A DNA stretch of 8,396 nucleotides from an uncultured Clostridia bacterium (GTDB lineage Bacteria; Bacillota; Clostridia; Lachnospirales; Lachnospiraceae). The position numbers and the translations under genes were made by a program. The stretch is from assembly GCA_947178045.1 (NCBI GenBank), contig CAMWWR010000056.1, positions 1 through 8,396 of the forward strand. Direction: 5' to 3'. Of the stretch, positions 1 through 6,502 are shown one piece after another; position 1 is the first letter of the stretch; each line of letters starts with the position of its first letter. The notes beneath the pieces are model-generated. The model saw only the letters and a list, made by a program, of their open reading frames with translations, was not told the origin of the DNA and ran no database searches.

Positions 1-2793
1 ACTGGACTTGACCGGGAAGCTTATATTTACTGGGCGGCGCGCAAGGGGCTGACGGAAATTCTGGAGGTGCAGTTTCAGAATAACCGAGAGGATTATCTCA
101 GGGTTTTGGAGCGGGTGGAGTCGGAATATCTTCAGGCGCAGATCGAGAATGACCACCAGAGCTGGCGGGTTGTTCAGAATGCGATGGAGGCGGAGAACGC
201 GGACAAAACCATATTGGAAGCGGTAGAAAAGCACGACCCGGCGCTGTACAGCAGTATTCTGGCAAAAAGGCGGCAGGACGGGGGCAGGCAGGAACTGGAT
301 CAGCTGATTGCCGCAGTAGTGCCGGATTTTGAGGATGCCGGGGTGATAAAGGCGTATCTTTACGGGCAGGAGAAGACGGAATCCCTGTATCCGTGCCTGG
401 AACGCCTGCAAAAGCAGAGGGATGCAGGGTGGATGAAAAGCCTTCTGAAAAAGTATTTGGAAAAATATCCGGATGAGGATTTTCTGCGTCGCTGCCAGGT
501 GCTGATGCTGCTCTGGCATTCAAGCCATTCTGTCATCTTCCTCAATGACTGCATATCGGAGGAGGCTGGGGAGGAATGGAGGGTGGTACGGCCCTGGCTG
601 GTCGAAAAATTGTTCCGGAATTTTGCATTGGAGGGAGTGGAAGTCTCCAGGCAGCTGGACGGCGTGATCTATCTGGGCGATCTGTACGGCGGGATGAGCA
701 GAGAGTTCCTTGACGGAGCAGAGGAAAGCTTTGCCGGGTATTTAAAGGAGCAGAGGGAGGAGACACTGAACGCATTTGCGCAGGCGGAGGCATTCGGGCG
801 TTTTTTCGGGCTGCGTGTGATGCGGCGGGAGGCGGAAAAAAATAAGGCGGAGATTTTGAAATATTCGCAGGACACAGCAAAGCTGGTAAATCAGGAGCTG
901 CTTGATATTTTGTGTAATGAGAGGGGCTGGGAGAAGGAGGTAAAGGCGCTGCTTTCTTCCAAAAAGGCGGCGGAGCGGGAGCTTGCGGTACGCGTGCTGT
1001 CCGTGTGGCAGGAGGCGGGCGCAGATTATGGGGAATTGTTCCGGGAAGCGGCCGGAAAAGAGAAGAATGCGAGGGTGAGAGAGCTTTTGGAAAACGTGGT
1101 GGATCATACGGCGGAAGGAGATGCCGGCGCAGGGACATTTTCAAGAGAGGCACTTGTAAAGGAGCTGCATAAAGGGAATGCGAAGCGCAGTCTTGCCTGG
1201 GCGTATGAAACACCGTTTTCGGAGGTGCATTTTTCGGCGGCGCAGAAGGCGAATGGTGCGGAACAGGAGAAGGATGCCAGTCCAGAGCAGGGGGAAATTT
1301 GCGGGGCGGCTGCTCCGGCAGCGGACGAAGAATATCTTCAGGCAATTCTCCTCTGCTATGCCTCGGCGGCTGTCCCCTCCGGGGACAGCCAGCGTGCCGC
1401 CGTGCCTGTACAGCGAGGGAGAATCAGCAAAAACGCAATGTTTCTGGCATCGGCGCTGAATGCGGAGGAATTTTCCGTATATGTCAATGAATTGTTTGAC
1501 AAATGGCTGGCGGCGGGGGCGGAATCGAAAAAGCGCTGGGTGCTTTATGCGGCGGCGCTCCACGGCGGCGCAGCGATCGTTGGAAAGCTGAAGCAGCAGA
1601 TACAGGAGTGGCCGCAGTGTGCCAGAGGGGCCATTGCGTGCGAGGCGGTATATGCGCTGAGTCTGAATCCGCTGCCGCAGGCGCTGCTTGCGGTGGACGG
1701 GATCGCGCGGAATTTCCGGTTCAGGCAGGTGAAGGCCGCGGCAGGCAAGGCGCTGGATTTTGCGGCAGGGTCGCTCAACATCAGCCGCGAGGAGCTGGCG
1801 GACCGCGTTGTACCGGATTTTGGTTTTGACGAGAATATGGAGAGGTATGTTGACTATGGGACGCGTGCGTTTTTGGCAGTGCTCACGCCGGAGCTGGAGC
1901 TTGAGGTGTTCGAAACGGCACAAGTGCCGGAAAAAGATGCCGGAAAAGCTGCCACGCGCGCCAAAAGGCTGAAAACCCTTCCGTCGCCGGGCAGGAAGGA
2001 CGATGCAGCGAAGGCGGCGGCCGCTTACAAGGAATTTAAACAGCTGAAAAAGCAGCTGAAGACGACCGTAACCAGCCAGAAGCAGCGGCTGGAATACGCG
2101 CTCTGGTCGGCGAGAGAATGGAGAGTGGATGCCTGGAAGCAGCTCTTTTTGAAAAATCCGGTAATGCATCCGTTTGCGACCAGGCTGATCTGGGGTGTGT
2201 ACGAGGACGGCAGGCTGGTGCAGAGCTTCCGCTATATGGGGGACGGTTCCTTTGGCACGGCGGACGAGGAGGAATATTTGCCGCCCGCAGGAGGAAGGAT
2301 CGCGCTGGTGCATCCGATGGAGCTGGCGGACGAGGCAAAGAACGCCTGGAAGCAGCAGCTCTCGGATTATGAGATCAGGCAGCCGGTCGAGCAGCTGAGC
2401 CGCACAGTTTTTCGGGTGACGCCGGAGGAAACAGGACAGAAGGAGCTCGCGCGCTTCCGCGACAGAATCATAAACGACATTGCCCTGGGCAGAAGCCTCA
2501 CAAAGCTTGGCTGGAATCGCGGCATGGTGGAGGATGCGGGCTGCTTTGATACCTGGTATCGCGAGGATGCAGAGCTTGGACTCGGCGTAGAGCTTGATTT
2601 TTCAGGAAGCTATGTGGAAGGAGAGGATGAGGACGTCACCATTTACGGCGCGAGGTTTTACCGGGTGAGAAGGGACGGGCAGGGAAGCCTCCGGTATGGT
2701 GCGGAAAACGAGGAATGTGTGTATGCTTTACAGGATGTCCCGGCAAGGTATTTCAGCGAGGTAGTATGGCAGCTGGAAAAAGCATTGAGATAG
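1..2793 (+). CDS. DUF4132 domain-containing (MolR-like) protein, 5' end missing
   Basis: The biochemical function is unknown; the family is named DUF4132, and E. coli MolR-type proteins share it. The reading frame is open from base 1. The 22 codons before the first candidate start (GTG at 67) read as ordinary helical protein (GLDREAYIYWAARKG), so I treat the gene as truncated by the window edge rather than starting at 67. In residues counted from base 1, about 1-600 are helical and HEAT-like. From about 590 the family hallmarks follow: VPDFGFDENMERYVDYG, then the basic linker RLKTLPSPGRKDD, then a long helix. Residues about 690-810 hold the DUF4132 core (W..LFLKNPVMHPFATRLIWG, HPMEL, YEIRQPVEQLSR). 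The C-terminus has LTKLGWNRG and a final beta-rich segment. Residues about 410-475 are an Ala/Glu/Gln-rich, poorly conserved-looking stretch that includes a DNA palindrome. The family call is firm; the role is unknown. Confidence 0.85.
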   Translation, partial: TGLDREAYIYWAARKGLTEILEVQFQNNREDYLRVLERVESEYLQAQIENDHQSWRVVQNAMEAENADKTILEAVEKHDPALYSSILAKRRQDGGRQELDQLIAAVVPDFEDAGVIKAYLYGQEKTESLYPCLERLQKQRDAGWMKSLLKKYLEKYPDEDFLRRCQVLMLLWHSSHSVIFLNDCISEEAGEEWRVVRPWLVEKLFRNFALEGVEVSRQLDGVIYLGDLYGGMSREFLDGAEESFAGYLKEQREETLNAFAQAEAFGRFFGLRVMRREAEKNKAEILKYSQDTAKLVNQELLDILCNERGWEKEVKALLSSKKAAERELAVRVLSVWQEAGADYGELFREAAGKEKNARVRELLENVVDHTAEGDAGAGTFSREALVKELHKGNAKRSLAWAYETPFSEVHFSAAQKANGAEQEKDASPEQGEICGAAAPAADEEYLQAILLCYASAAVPSGDSQRAAVPVQRGRISKNAMFLASALNAEEFSVYVNELFDKWLAAGAESKKRWVLYAAALHGGAAIVGKLKQQIQEWPQCARGAIACEAVYALSLNPLPQALLAVDGIARNFRFRQVKAAAGKALDFAAGSLNISREELADRVVPDFGFDENMERYVDYGTRAFLAVLTPELELEVFETAQVPEKDAGKAATRAKRLKTLPSPGRKDDAAKAAAAYKEFKQLKKQLKTTVTSQKQRLEYALWSAREWRVDAWKQLFLKNPVMHPFATRLIWGVYEDGRLVQSFRYMGDGSFGTADEEEYLPPAGGRIALVHPMELADEAKNAWKQQLSDYEIRQPVEQLSRTVFRVTPEETGQKELARFRDRIINDIALGRSLTKLGWNRGMVEDAGCFDTWYREDAELGLGVELDFSGSYVEGEDEDVTIYGARFYRVRRDGQGSLRYGAENEECVYALQDVPARYFSEVVWQLEKALR
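1368..1390. repeat. Perfect 10-bp inverted repeat inside the DUF4132 gene
   Basis: GGCTGTCCCC, a 3-nt TCC spacer, then GGGGACAGCC form a perfect, very GC-rich hairpin within the coding frame. It encodes part of AAVPSGDSQRAA in the low-complexity stretch. No T-tract follows, so it is not a standard terminator. It could be a palindromic repeat unit inserted in frame, or chance in a GC-rich gene. Confidence 0.75.
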
Positions 2794-2838
2794 GTGGACA
2801 GAAAAGAATGATGTTTGAATATTCTGCGGAGGTAAACA

Positions 2839-3150
2839 ATGAGAAAGGGCTTTAAAATGAAATTATATCCGGGGATGGCGCAGGAATATGAGCGCCGTCA
2901 TAATTTGCTGTGGGATGAGATGAAGGACATGATTCACGCGTATGGAGGAAGCAATTATTCCATATTCCTGGACCCGCAGACAAATGTGCTGTTCGGGTAT
3001 CTCGAAATCGAGGACGAGGAGCTTTGGAACCGTAGCGCGGACACGGAGATCTGCCGGAAATGGTGGGACTATATGGCGGACATTATGGAGACGAACCCGG
3101 ACAACAGCCCGGTGAGCGAGGATCTGGCGATGGTGTTCCATCTGGATTGA
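2839..3150 (+). CDS. rhaM: L-rhamnose mutarotase
   Basis: Interconverts the alpha and beta anomers of L-rhamnose in the cytoplasm, feeding rhamnose isomerase. The 103-residue product matches E. coli RhaM (104 residues) from end to end. The conserved set is present: EYERRH with H21 (the equivalent of catalytic His22), NYSIFLD with Y40, the WW pair at 75-76, and the signature NPDNSPVS at 86-93. The start is set by GGAGG at 2828-2832, six bases before ATG. The DUF4132 gene ends 45 bp upstream on the same strand and I see no terminator or clear promoter between them, so they may be cotranscribed. No rhamnose isomerase, kinase, aldolase or regulator lies in the window. A monomeric-fold relative acting on another deoxy-sugar is possible but less likely given the full motif match. 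Confidence 0.95.
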   Translation: MRKGFKMKLYPGMAQEYERRHNLLWDEMKDMIHAYGGSNYSIFLDPQTNVLFGYLEIEDEELWNRSADTEICRKWWDYMADIMETNPDNSPVSEDLAMVFHLD

Positions 3151-3167
3151 CAGAGGAATATGCCGCT

Positions 3168-3216
3168 TCCAAAATTTTTAAAAAATCTTGAAAAACCGGA
3201 TTATTTTTTGTATAAT
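3168..3216 (+). promoter_or_regulatory. Sigma-A type promoter with A/T-rich upstream element
   Basis: TTGAAA at 3188-3193, a 17-bp spacer, and a perfect TATAAT at 3211-3216. The stretch 3168-3187 is almost pure A/T (runs of A4, T5, A6) and resembles an UP element. Transcription would start near 3223, giving a leader of about 36 bases for the LPXTG gene. This suggests strong, independent expression. No operator is obvious. Confidence 0.85.
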
Positions 3217-3240
3217 TAAGACTGTAAATATAAAATTTCC

Positions 3241-3248
3241 AGAAAGGA
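3241..3248 (+). promoter_or_regulatory. Ribosome binding site deciding the LPXTG gene start
   Basis: AGAAAGGA sits 10 bases before ATG 3259. An in-frame GTG at 3250 lies only one base after it, too close to be used, so 3259 is the start. Confidence 0.8.
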
Positions 3249-3258
3249 TGTGCTTCAA

Positions 3259-3912
3259 ATGAAAAAGTTTTTCAAAGCTGGTTTTGCATTGGTACTGGCG
3301 GGCCTTTTGATGGCTCCGCATTGTGAGAAGGCGTTTGCCGCAGAGCAGGGCACTCTGTATGCGGCGGATGCGGAGGCAGACAATCTGAGTGATGCCGGAG
3401 AAAAGACCGATCACGCGATGTACGACGAGCGCCACGGCTATGTCAGCCTGAAGTCGGACAGCATCGGCAGCATTATTTTTACGATCGATGCCGAGACCGC
3501 GGGCAAGTATGAAATCGGCGTCGTTTATGCGGCGAAGGAAGGCTCGGCGGCACGCAAGCTCGGCCTCAGCGTGAACGGTGCAGCTGCGAGTCTGGTCAAT
3601 CTGACCTGCGCGGGCGATTGGGATACGTTTTTGACATACACCGTAACTGCAGATCTGAGCGCCGGAAAGAATACCGTGGCGGTATCCACCCCGTCGGATT
3701 TTAACAACGATACGGTGAAGACCCCGAATGTCTATGCACTGACTTATGCTTTGAAGGAGGCGGCTCCGGCGGCAGACGCGGGCGATTCCGCTCCGGCTCA
3801 GCCGCAGCTTCCGAAGACCGGACTGACGAACAGCATCTACTTCTACATAATCGGGGCTGTTGTTGTCTTCGCGGGCGCAGCGGTGCTTTTGAAGAAGCAG
3901 AAAGAGGCTTAA
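3259..3912 (+). CDS. LPXTG cell-wall-anchored protein with a CBM6/CBM35-like domain
   Basis: A small surface protein (217 residues) predicted to be secreted by Sec and linked to peptidoglycan by a class A sortase. Residues 1-27 form a signal peptide: KKFFK, a hydrophobic core, and likely cleavage after AFA. Residues about 30-165 read as one beta-sandwich of the CBM6/CBM35 type. The opening is an acidic 'AEADNLSDAG' segment, followed by GYVSLKS, a 'GKYEIGVVYAA' strand, 'LSVNG', 'GDWDTFLTYTV', and 'LSAGKNTVAVS'. A short Pro/Ala linker leads to LPKTG at 184-188, a hydrophobic span (about 193-212) and the basic tail KKQKEA. No catalytic domain is present. By family knowledge such domains bind carbohydrate, often with calcium; the ligand cannot be read from sequence. 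The sorting signal is firm; the domain family is likely but distant. It has its own promoter and terminator, so it is probably monocistronic. Confidence 0.85.
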   Translation: MKKFFKAGFALVLAGLLMAPHCEKAFAAEQGTLYAADAEADNLSDAGEKTDHAMYDERHGYVSLKSDSIGSIIFTIDAETAGKYEIGVVYAAKEGSAARKLGLSVNGAAASLVNLTCAGDWDTFLTYTVTADLSAGKNTVAVSTPSDFNNDTVKTPNVYALTYALKEAAPAADAGDSAPAQPQLPKTGLTNSIYFYIIGAVVVFAGAAVLLKKQKEA

Positions 3913-3943
3913 TCCGAATTGCAATTTGATATGCTTTATTTTG

Positions 3944-3980
3944 CGGCTCCTGCCCGGTTTTGGACAGGAGCCGTGTTTTT
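3944..3980 (+). terminator. Rho-independent terminator after the LPXTG gene
   Basis: A 9-bp stem CGGCTCCTG (3944-3952) / CAGGAGCCG (3965-3973), extendable inward by two pairs after one mismatch, is followed by TGTTTTT. It lies 31 bp past the stop of the LPXTG gene. The T-tract touches the stop codon of the convergent serpin gene (3979-3981). Read on the minus strand the hairpin is followed by CAAAATAAAG, a poor U-tract, so it would terminate the serpin transcript weakly at best. Confidence 0.85.
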
Positions 3981-5568
3981 ACGGCCGCTCAACCACTCCG
4001 GCGAACAGCAGGTTGCCGTCCGCACCGGTGATGACGAAAAGGAACGGGCGGTCGAGCGTAAAATCGACCTCGTCCGACGGCGGCATGGCGCCTCCCGCCA
4101 TTGCCATCGCGGTAAAGGCGGTCGCGATGCAGCCGTCCTCGTCCGCGGAAATGCGGGCCGCATGCTTTGCCTGAGAGACAAAAATTTCATCCACATCGCC
4201 GGTCATCGGGCTGAAATCCGAGAGGGAAGGATCAAAAATATCGGTGATTCCCAGCTTCGGCAGCTCCTTCATCAGATCAAGCTCCGAGACGATATCAAAT
4301 TTCGGCATAGAGATATTTATGTTGGTGAAGGTCCGATCATTCCAGTCCATTCTGTTCTGAAGCAGCAGCCGAAGTACATTCTCGTCAGTGGCCAGTTCGT
4401 TGACGGATACGCCCTCGTCCGGCAGAAACAGCCACATGTCGCCGCTGTTTTCGAGAGAGCGGGAGATGGCGGAAAAGTTGTCGCTCCAGTAATAGAACTG
4501 AGAGTCGGTCTTATGCATAAAATCACAGGTGATGTCGCCGTCCGCCGCATGGAAGATACCCTCGTCGGTGTTGTTTTTGCTGAATTTGCCGAACCACTGC
4601 GCGCGGTAATAGATCGTGCTGGCCAGTGCGAGCACGGTGTTCGGCGTCAGGCGGACATTGCTGATCTGGTCGGCGAGAAGTCCTCCGGTCTGCTTATTCA
4701 GCCAGCTCTGAAACGCCCGTGTGAATTCTTCCGAACCCATCTCACCCTGATAGGAGGAGGCGTGCCAGGTATCGGCCAGCGTGTTCAGCGTATCCGGAAC
4801 AAATCGGATATTCTGGTTCAGCCAGAGGGAATTTGCGAGAAGGCTCGTCACCGCGCCGTCATCGGAATAGTTTGCGTCCCACAGGATGGAAGCCTGCCGG
4901 CGCACCGTATCCATGCCGTCCGCATTCAGCAGCGTTAAAAGCTGGCTGCGGCTGTTGCCGTCGGTCAGCTCGGCCAGCATGGAGAGCGCCATGTACAGAT
5001 TGAGAGGAGAATAGGCGCGGTTGACGGGTTCCTCGCTGGTAAGGAGCTCCTGCAGTGTTTTTGTATAGAACGGGTACAGGCTGTCCCGGAGGACCTCCGC
5101 CCCATGGGTGCGTTCGTTATGGTCATTGCGCCACTGAATCCATGCATTGTCGAAATCGTCCCAGTTGTCGGAAAAGGAGGCCTCGTTCGGATAAGGAATG
5201 CGGTCCGGATACTCGGCCTGTGCAACTGCGTAATTTACATAAACGGCGTCCGCGGACGGATTTTTCTGCCCGGCCTGCGTCGGGGCAGGACTGCCCGGAT
5301 CGGCGGCGCCGTCCATACCTGCGACATTGTTTGAATCCGCAAGGCCCGTTGGCTTCGGAAGGCCGTCCGGACTGCCGTCGGAATCCCTGCGGGTCCGGCC
5401 GATCAGAATGCCAGCTCCGACGGCGATGCACAGACAGGCGGCCGCGGCGATACCGATTCCCGCCAGACGGCGTCCTGCCGTATTATTTTTTCGCTTTGCC
5501 GATCCTACAGTCTCGATATACCTGTCGTCGATATCGGTCATTGCATGCAGCAAGTCTTTATTTTTCAT
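3979..5568 (-). CDS. Membrane-anchored serpin (serine/cysteine protease inhibitor)
   Basis: A serpin of 529 residues. Serpins trap serine or cysteine proteases by a suicide mechanism in which the cleaved reactive loop inserts into a beta-sheet. Residues 1-34 are cytoplasmic (KDLLHAMTDIDDRYIETV then KRK..RR). Residues 35-57 form a transmembrane anchor. A Pro/Gly/Ala/Asp-rich linker runs to about 105, and the serpin domain fills the rest. Signatures include NRAYSPLNLYMALSML, WLNKQTGGL, STIYYRAQWFGKF, ISMPKFDI..ELDLMKELPKLGITDIF, the hinge at 477-485 and DRPFLFVITG near the end. The domain is therefore probably displayed outside the cell. The start at 5568 is chosen because AGGAGGA lies six bases upstream; the longer GTG start at 5643 lacks comparable support. 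A lipoprotein role for Cys45/Cys47 is possible but the N-region is long for a lipobox. The HD gene ends 160 bp upstream on the same strand. I see no convincing promoter in that gap. Confidence 0.93.
   Translation of the reverse strand: MKNKDLLHAMTDIDDRYIETVGSAKRKNNTAGRRLAGIGIAAAACLCIAVGAGILIGRTRRDSDGSPDGLPKPTGLADSNNVAGMDGAADPGSPAPTQAGQKNPSADAVYVNYAVAQAEYPDRIPYPNEASFSDNWDDFDNAWIQWRNDHNERTHGAEVLRDSLYPFYTKTLQELLTSEEPVNRAYSPLNLYMALSMLAELTDGNSRSQLLTLLNADGMDTVRRQASILWDANYSDDGAVTSLLANSLWLNQNIRFVPDTLNTLADTWHASSYQGEMGSEEFTRAFQSWLNKQTGGLLADQISNVRLTPNTVLALASTIYYRAQWFGKFSKNNTDEGIFHAADGDITCDFMHKTDSQFYYWSDNFSAISRSLENSGDMWLFLPDEGVSVNELATDENVLRLLLQNRMDWNDRTFTNINISMPKFDIVSELDLMKELPKLGITDIFDPSLSDFSPMTGDVDEIFVSQAKHAARISADEDGCIATAFTAMAMAGGAMPPSDEVDFTLDRPFLFVITGADGNLLFAGVVERP
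4078..4140 (-). other. Serpin hinge and reactive-centre loop
   Basis: Residues 477-497 of the serpin. Aligning Glu477 with P17 of alpha-1-antitrypsin gives Gly479 at P15, Cys480 at P14, Ala482 at P12, Thr483, Ala484 and Phe485 at P11-P9, Gly492-Gly493 at P2-P1 and Ala494 at P1'. The Pro-Pro at 496-497 falls at P3'-P4', as in alpha-1-antitrypsin. The small residues at P12 and P10 fit an inhibitory serpin. Cys at P14, where Thr or Ser is usual, is odd. The exact P1 could shift by a residue or two. Confidence 0.7.
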
Positions 5569-5574
5569 GCTTAT

Positions 5575-5581
5575 TCCTCCT
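5575..5581 (-). promoter_or_regulatory. Ribosome binding site deciding the serpin start
   Basis: AGGAGGA on the minus strand, six bases before ATG (5566-5568). It selects the 529-residue form beginning MKNKDLL over a 25-residue longer GTG-started form. Confidence 0.88.
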
Positions 5582-5586
5582 GTCCC

Positions 5587-5600
5587 GCCGCACAAGCGGC
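5587..5600 (-). other. Small hairpin just upstream of the serpin ribosome binding site
   Basis: GCCGC-TTGT-GCGGC on the minus strand, a 5-bp stem ending six bases before AGGAGGA. It would form in the serpin leader and could affect translation. It may also be chance. Confidence 0.4.
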
Positions 5601-5652
5601 ATTTAAAATTTTTTGATTCGTTCTGTGTTTCAGCTCCTTTCACCTGTAAAAA

Positions 5653-5672
5653 CCGGAAAAAACACCGGCGGT
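5653..5672 (-). terminator. Possible weak terminator after the HD gene
   Basis: On the minus strand a short CCGG-N8-CCGG stem is followed by a run of five T. The stem is only four base pairs and the loop is itself T-rich, so this is tentative. It lies about 60-75 bp past the HD stop and about 85 bp before the serpin start. Confidence 0.3.
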
Positions 5673-5728
5673 CACAAAATTGGGAAGGGAATTTGGAAAC
5701 GGCGGGTGAATAAGCAGAATTGTGCCTG

Positions 5729-6334
5729 CTACAGCAGGTTTACGGACGAATTCTCCAGCACGTTCGGGAGCAGGCTGTAAATATTGCACTGGCACAGCTC
5801 GTCAAAATGCCGCTTGACATTCATAAAGGCCTTCCACTTGTCCAGCGTGAAGGACGGAAGCCCGTGCCTTAAGGCGACCTCGACCAGGCGCTTTTCCATA
5901 ATGCACGCGCCGCCCGGCAGCGAGATCGCGTCGCACAGCTGGATCAGGAGATCATAATCATCATACTCTGTGTTTTGCAGATAGTCCGACAGAAAGGCCT
6001 TCTGCTCCGGCGTGCAGTCGTATACTCCCAAAAAGGTATCGACATCCTTCAGCGGGAAGGAGTGCGTCAGGCAAATGCGGGCGATATCCTCGTCCCCCAG
6101 CGTCAGCATATATTCGTATCCGTCGAAAATGTGCAGGATCCCCTTGATTCCGAATCTGCGCCCGATGTCATGCATCAGTCCGGCGACGTACGCACGGTCC
6201 GGATTCAGCCACGGCACCCTCCTCGCGATCAGTCTCGCGTTCTCGGCGACGGAGCGGCTGTGCTGCTCCCAGGGGCCCGGCGTCAGGCTTGCCCCGATCT
6301 TCAATTCATCTTCGGCTTCTCTTGGTTTGAGCAT
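5729..6334 (-). CDS. HD-domain phosphohydrolase, substrate unknown
   Basis: A 201-residue protein of the HD metal-dependent phosphohydrolase superfamily. The metal ligands are visible in order: His25 (WEQHSRSVA), the His55-Asp56 doublet (AGLMHDIGR) and Asp135 (IQLCDAIS). His68 and His91 (LTHSFP) are candidate extra ligands. There is no signal peptide or membrane span, so it is cytoplasmic. The start is supported by AAAGGAGG (6340-6347) five bases upstream. Family members hydrolyse nucleotides, cyclic dinucleotides or other phosphoesters. The neighbouring deo operon makes a nucleotide substrate tempting, but the length similarity to YfbR-type 5'-deoxynucleotidases is not backed by their motifs, so I give no specific substrate. 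It has its own promoter and points away from deoD. The serpin lies 160 bp downstream on the same strand, so read-through into it is possible. Confidence 0.85.
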   Translation of the reverse strand: MLKPREAEDELKIGASLTPGPWEQHSRSVAENARLIARRVPWLNPDRAYVAGLMHDIGRRFGIKGILHIFDGYEYMLTLGDEDIARICLTHSFPLKDVDTFLGVYDCTPEQKAFLSDYLQNTEYDDYDLLIQLCDAISLPGGACIMEKRLVEVALRHGLPSFTLDKWKAFMNVKRHFDELCQCNIYSLLPNVLENSSVNLL

Positions 6335-6363
6335 AGCAGCCTCCTTTTGCTCTTAAAATTTAT

Positions 6364-6398
6364 TTAAGGAAGCGCTGATTTAATCGGCGCTCCCTTAA
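6364..6398. repeat. Long imperfect hairpin upstream of the HD gene
   Basis: Arms at 6364-6379 and 6383-6398 (16 nt each) pair around a TTA loop with one A-C mismatch and one G-T pair. The outer ends are TTAAGG / CCTTAA. On the minus strand it begins at the -10 box of the HD promoter and would fold at the very 5' end of the HD mRNA. The + strand has no T-tract after it. Confidence 0.85.
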
Positions 6399-6427
6399 GT
6401 ATAGCATGAAAGCAGCGCGGATTTCAA
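6398..6427 (-). promoter_or_regulatory. Sigma-A type promoter for the HD gene
   Basis: On the minus strand TTGAAA (6422-6427), an 18-bp spacer, then TATACT (6398-6403). Transcription would start near 6391, within the right arm of the hairpin, giving a leader of about 57 bases before the HD start codon. Confidence 0.7.
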
Positions 6428-6434
6428 TCGGTGC
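6414..6434. repeat. Degenerate second copy of the hairpin core
   Basis: This stretch matches the hairpin core at 6371-6390 in 18 of 21 aligned columns, with one gap and two substitutions, in the same orientation and 43 bp away. It keeps the GATT..AATC dyad. The -35 box of the HD promoter lies inside it. Confidence 0.65.
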
Positions 6435-6502
6435 AAGAAAAAAAACAGAGAAACTACCCGCAAAACTCGTGCGCATCCGGCTGAACAAGCGGTCTGCTTT
6501 CG

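Noticed and set aside
1141..2313. Long minus-strand open frame within the DUF4132 gene
   Set aside because: Arg-rich antisense shadow; the + strand protein shows conserved family motifs through the same interval.
67..2793. GTG at 67 as the true start of the DUF4132 gene
   Set aside because: The frame is open to base 1 with protein-like sequence, and GGAG only one base before this GTG is too close to serve as a ribosome binding site. A truncated gene is the better reading.
3919..4938. Long + strand open frame opposite the serpin gene
   Set aside because: It is antisense to a clear serpin, has no recognisable motif and no ribosome binding site, and is explained by the GC-rich codon pattern of the real gene.
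5570..5640. A short minus-strand frame ending in TAA two bases before the serpin ATG, as a sigma-factor remnant
   Set aside because: Only about 22 codons follow the nearest in-frame stop, and I recognise no sigma-factor motif in them.
3979..5643. Serpin starting at GTG 5643 with 25 more residues
   Set aside because: The strong AGGAGGA site sits inside that extension and points to ATG 5566-5568. The extra residues look like leader sequence, not protein.
5725..5738. CCTGC-TACA-GCAGG dyad at the HD stop codon as a terminator
   Set aside because: The stem is only five pairs and no T-tract follows on the minus strand.
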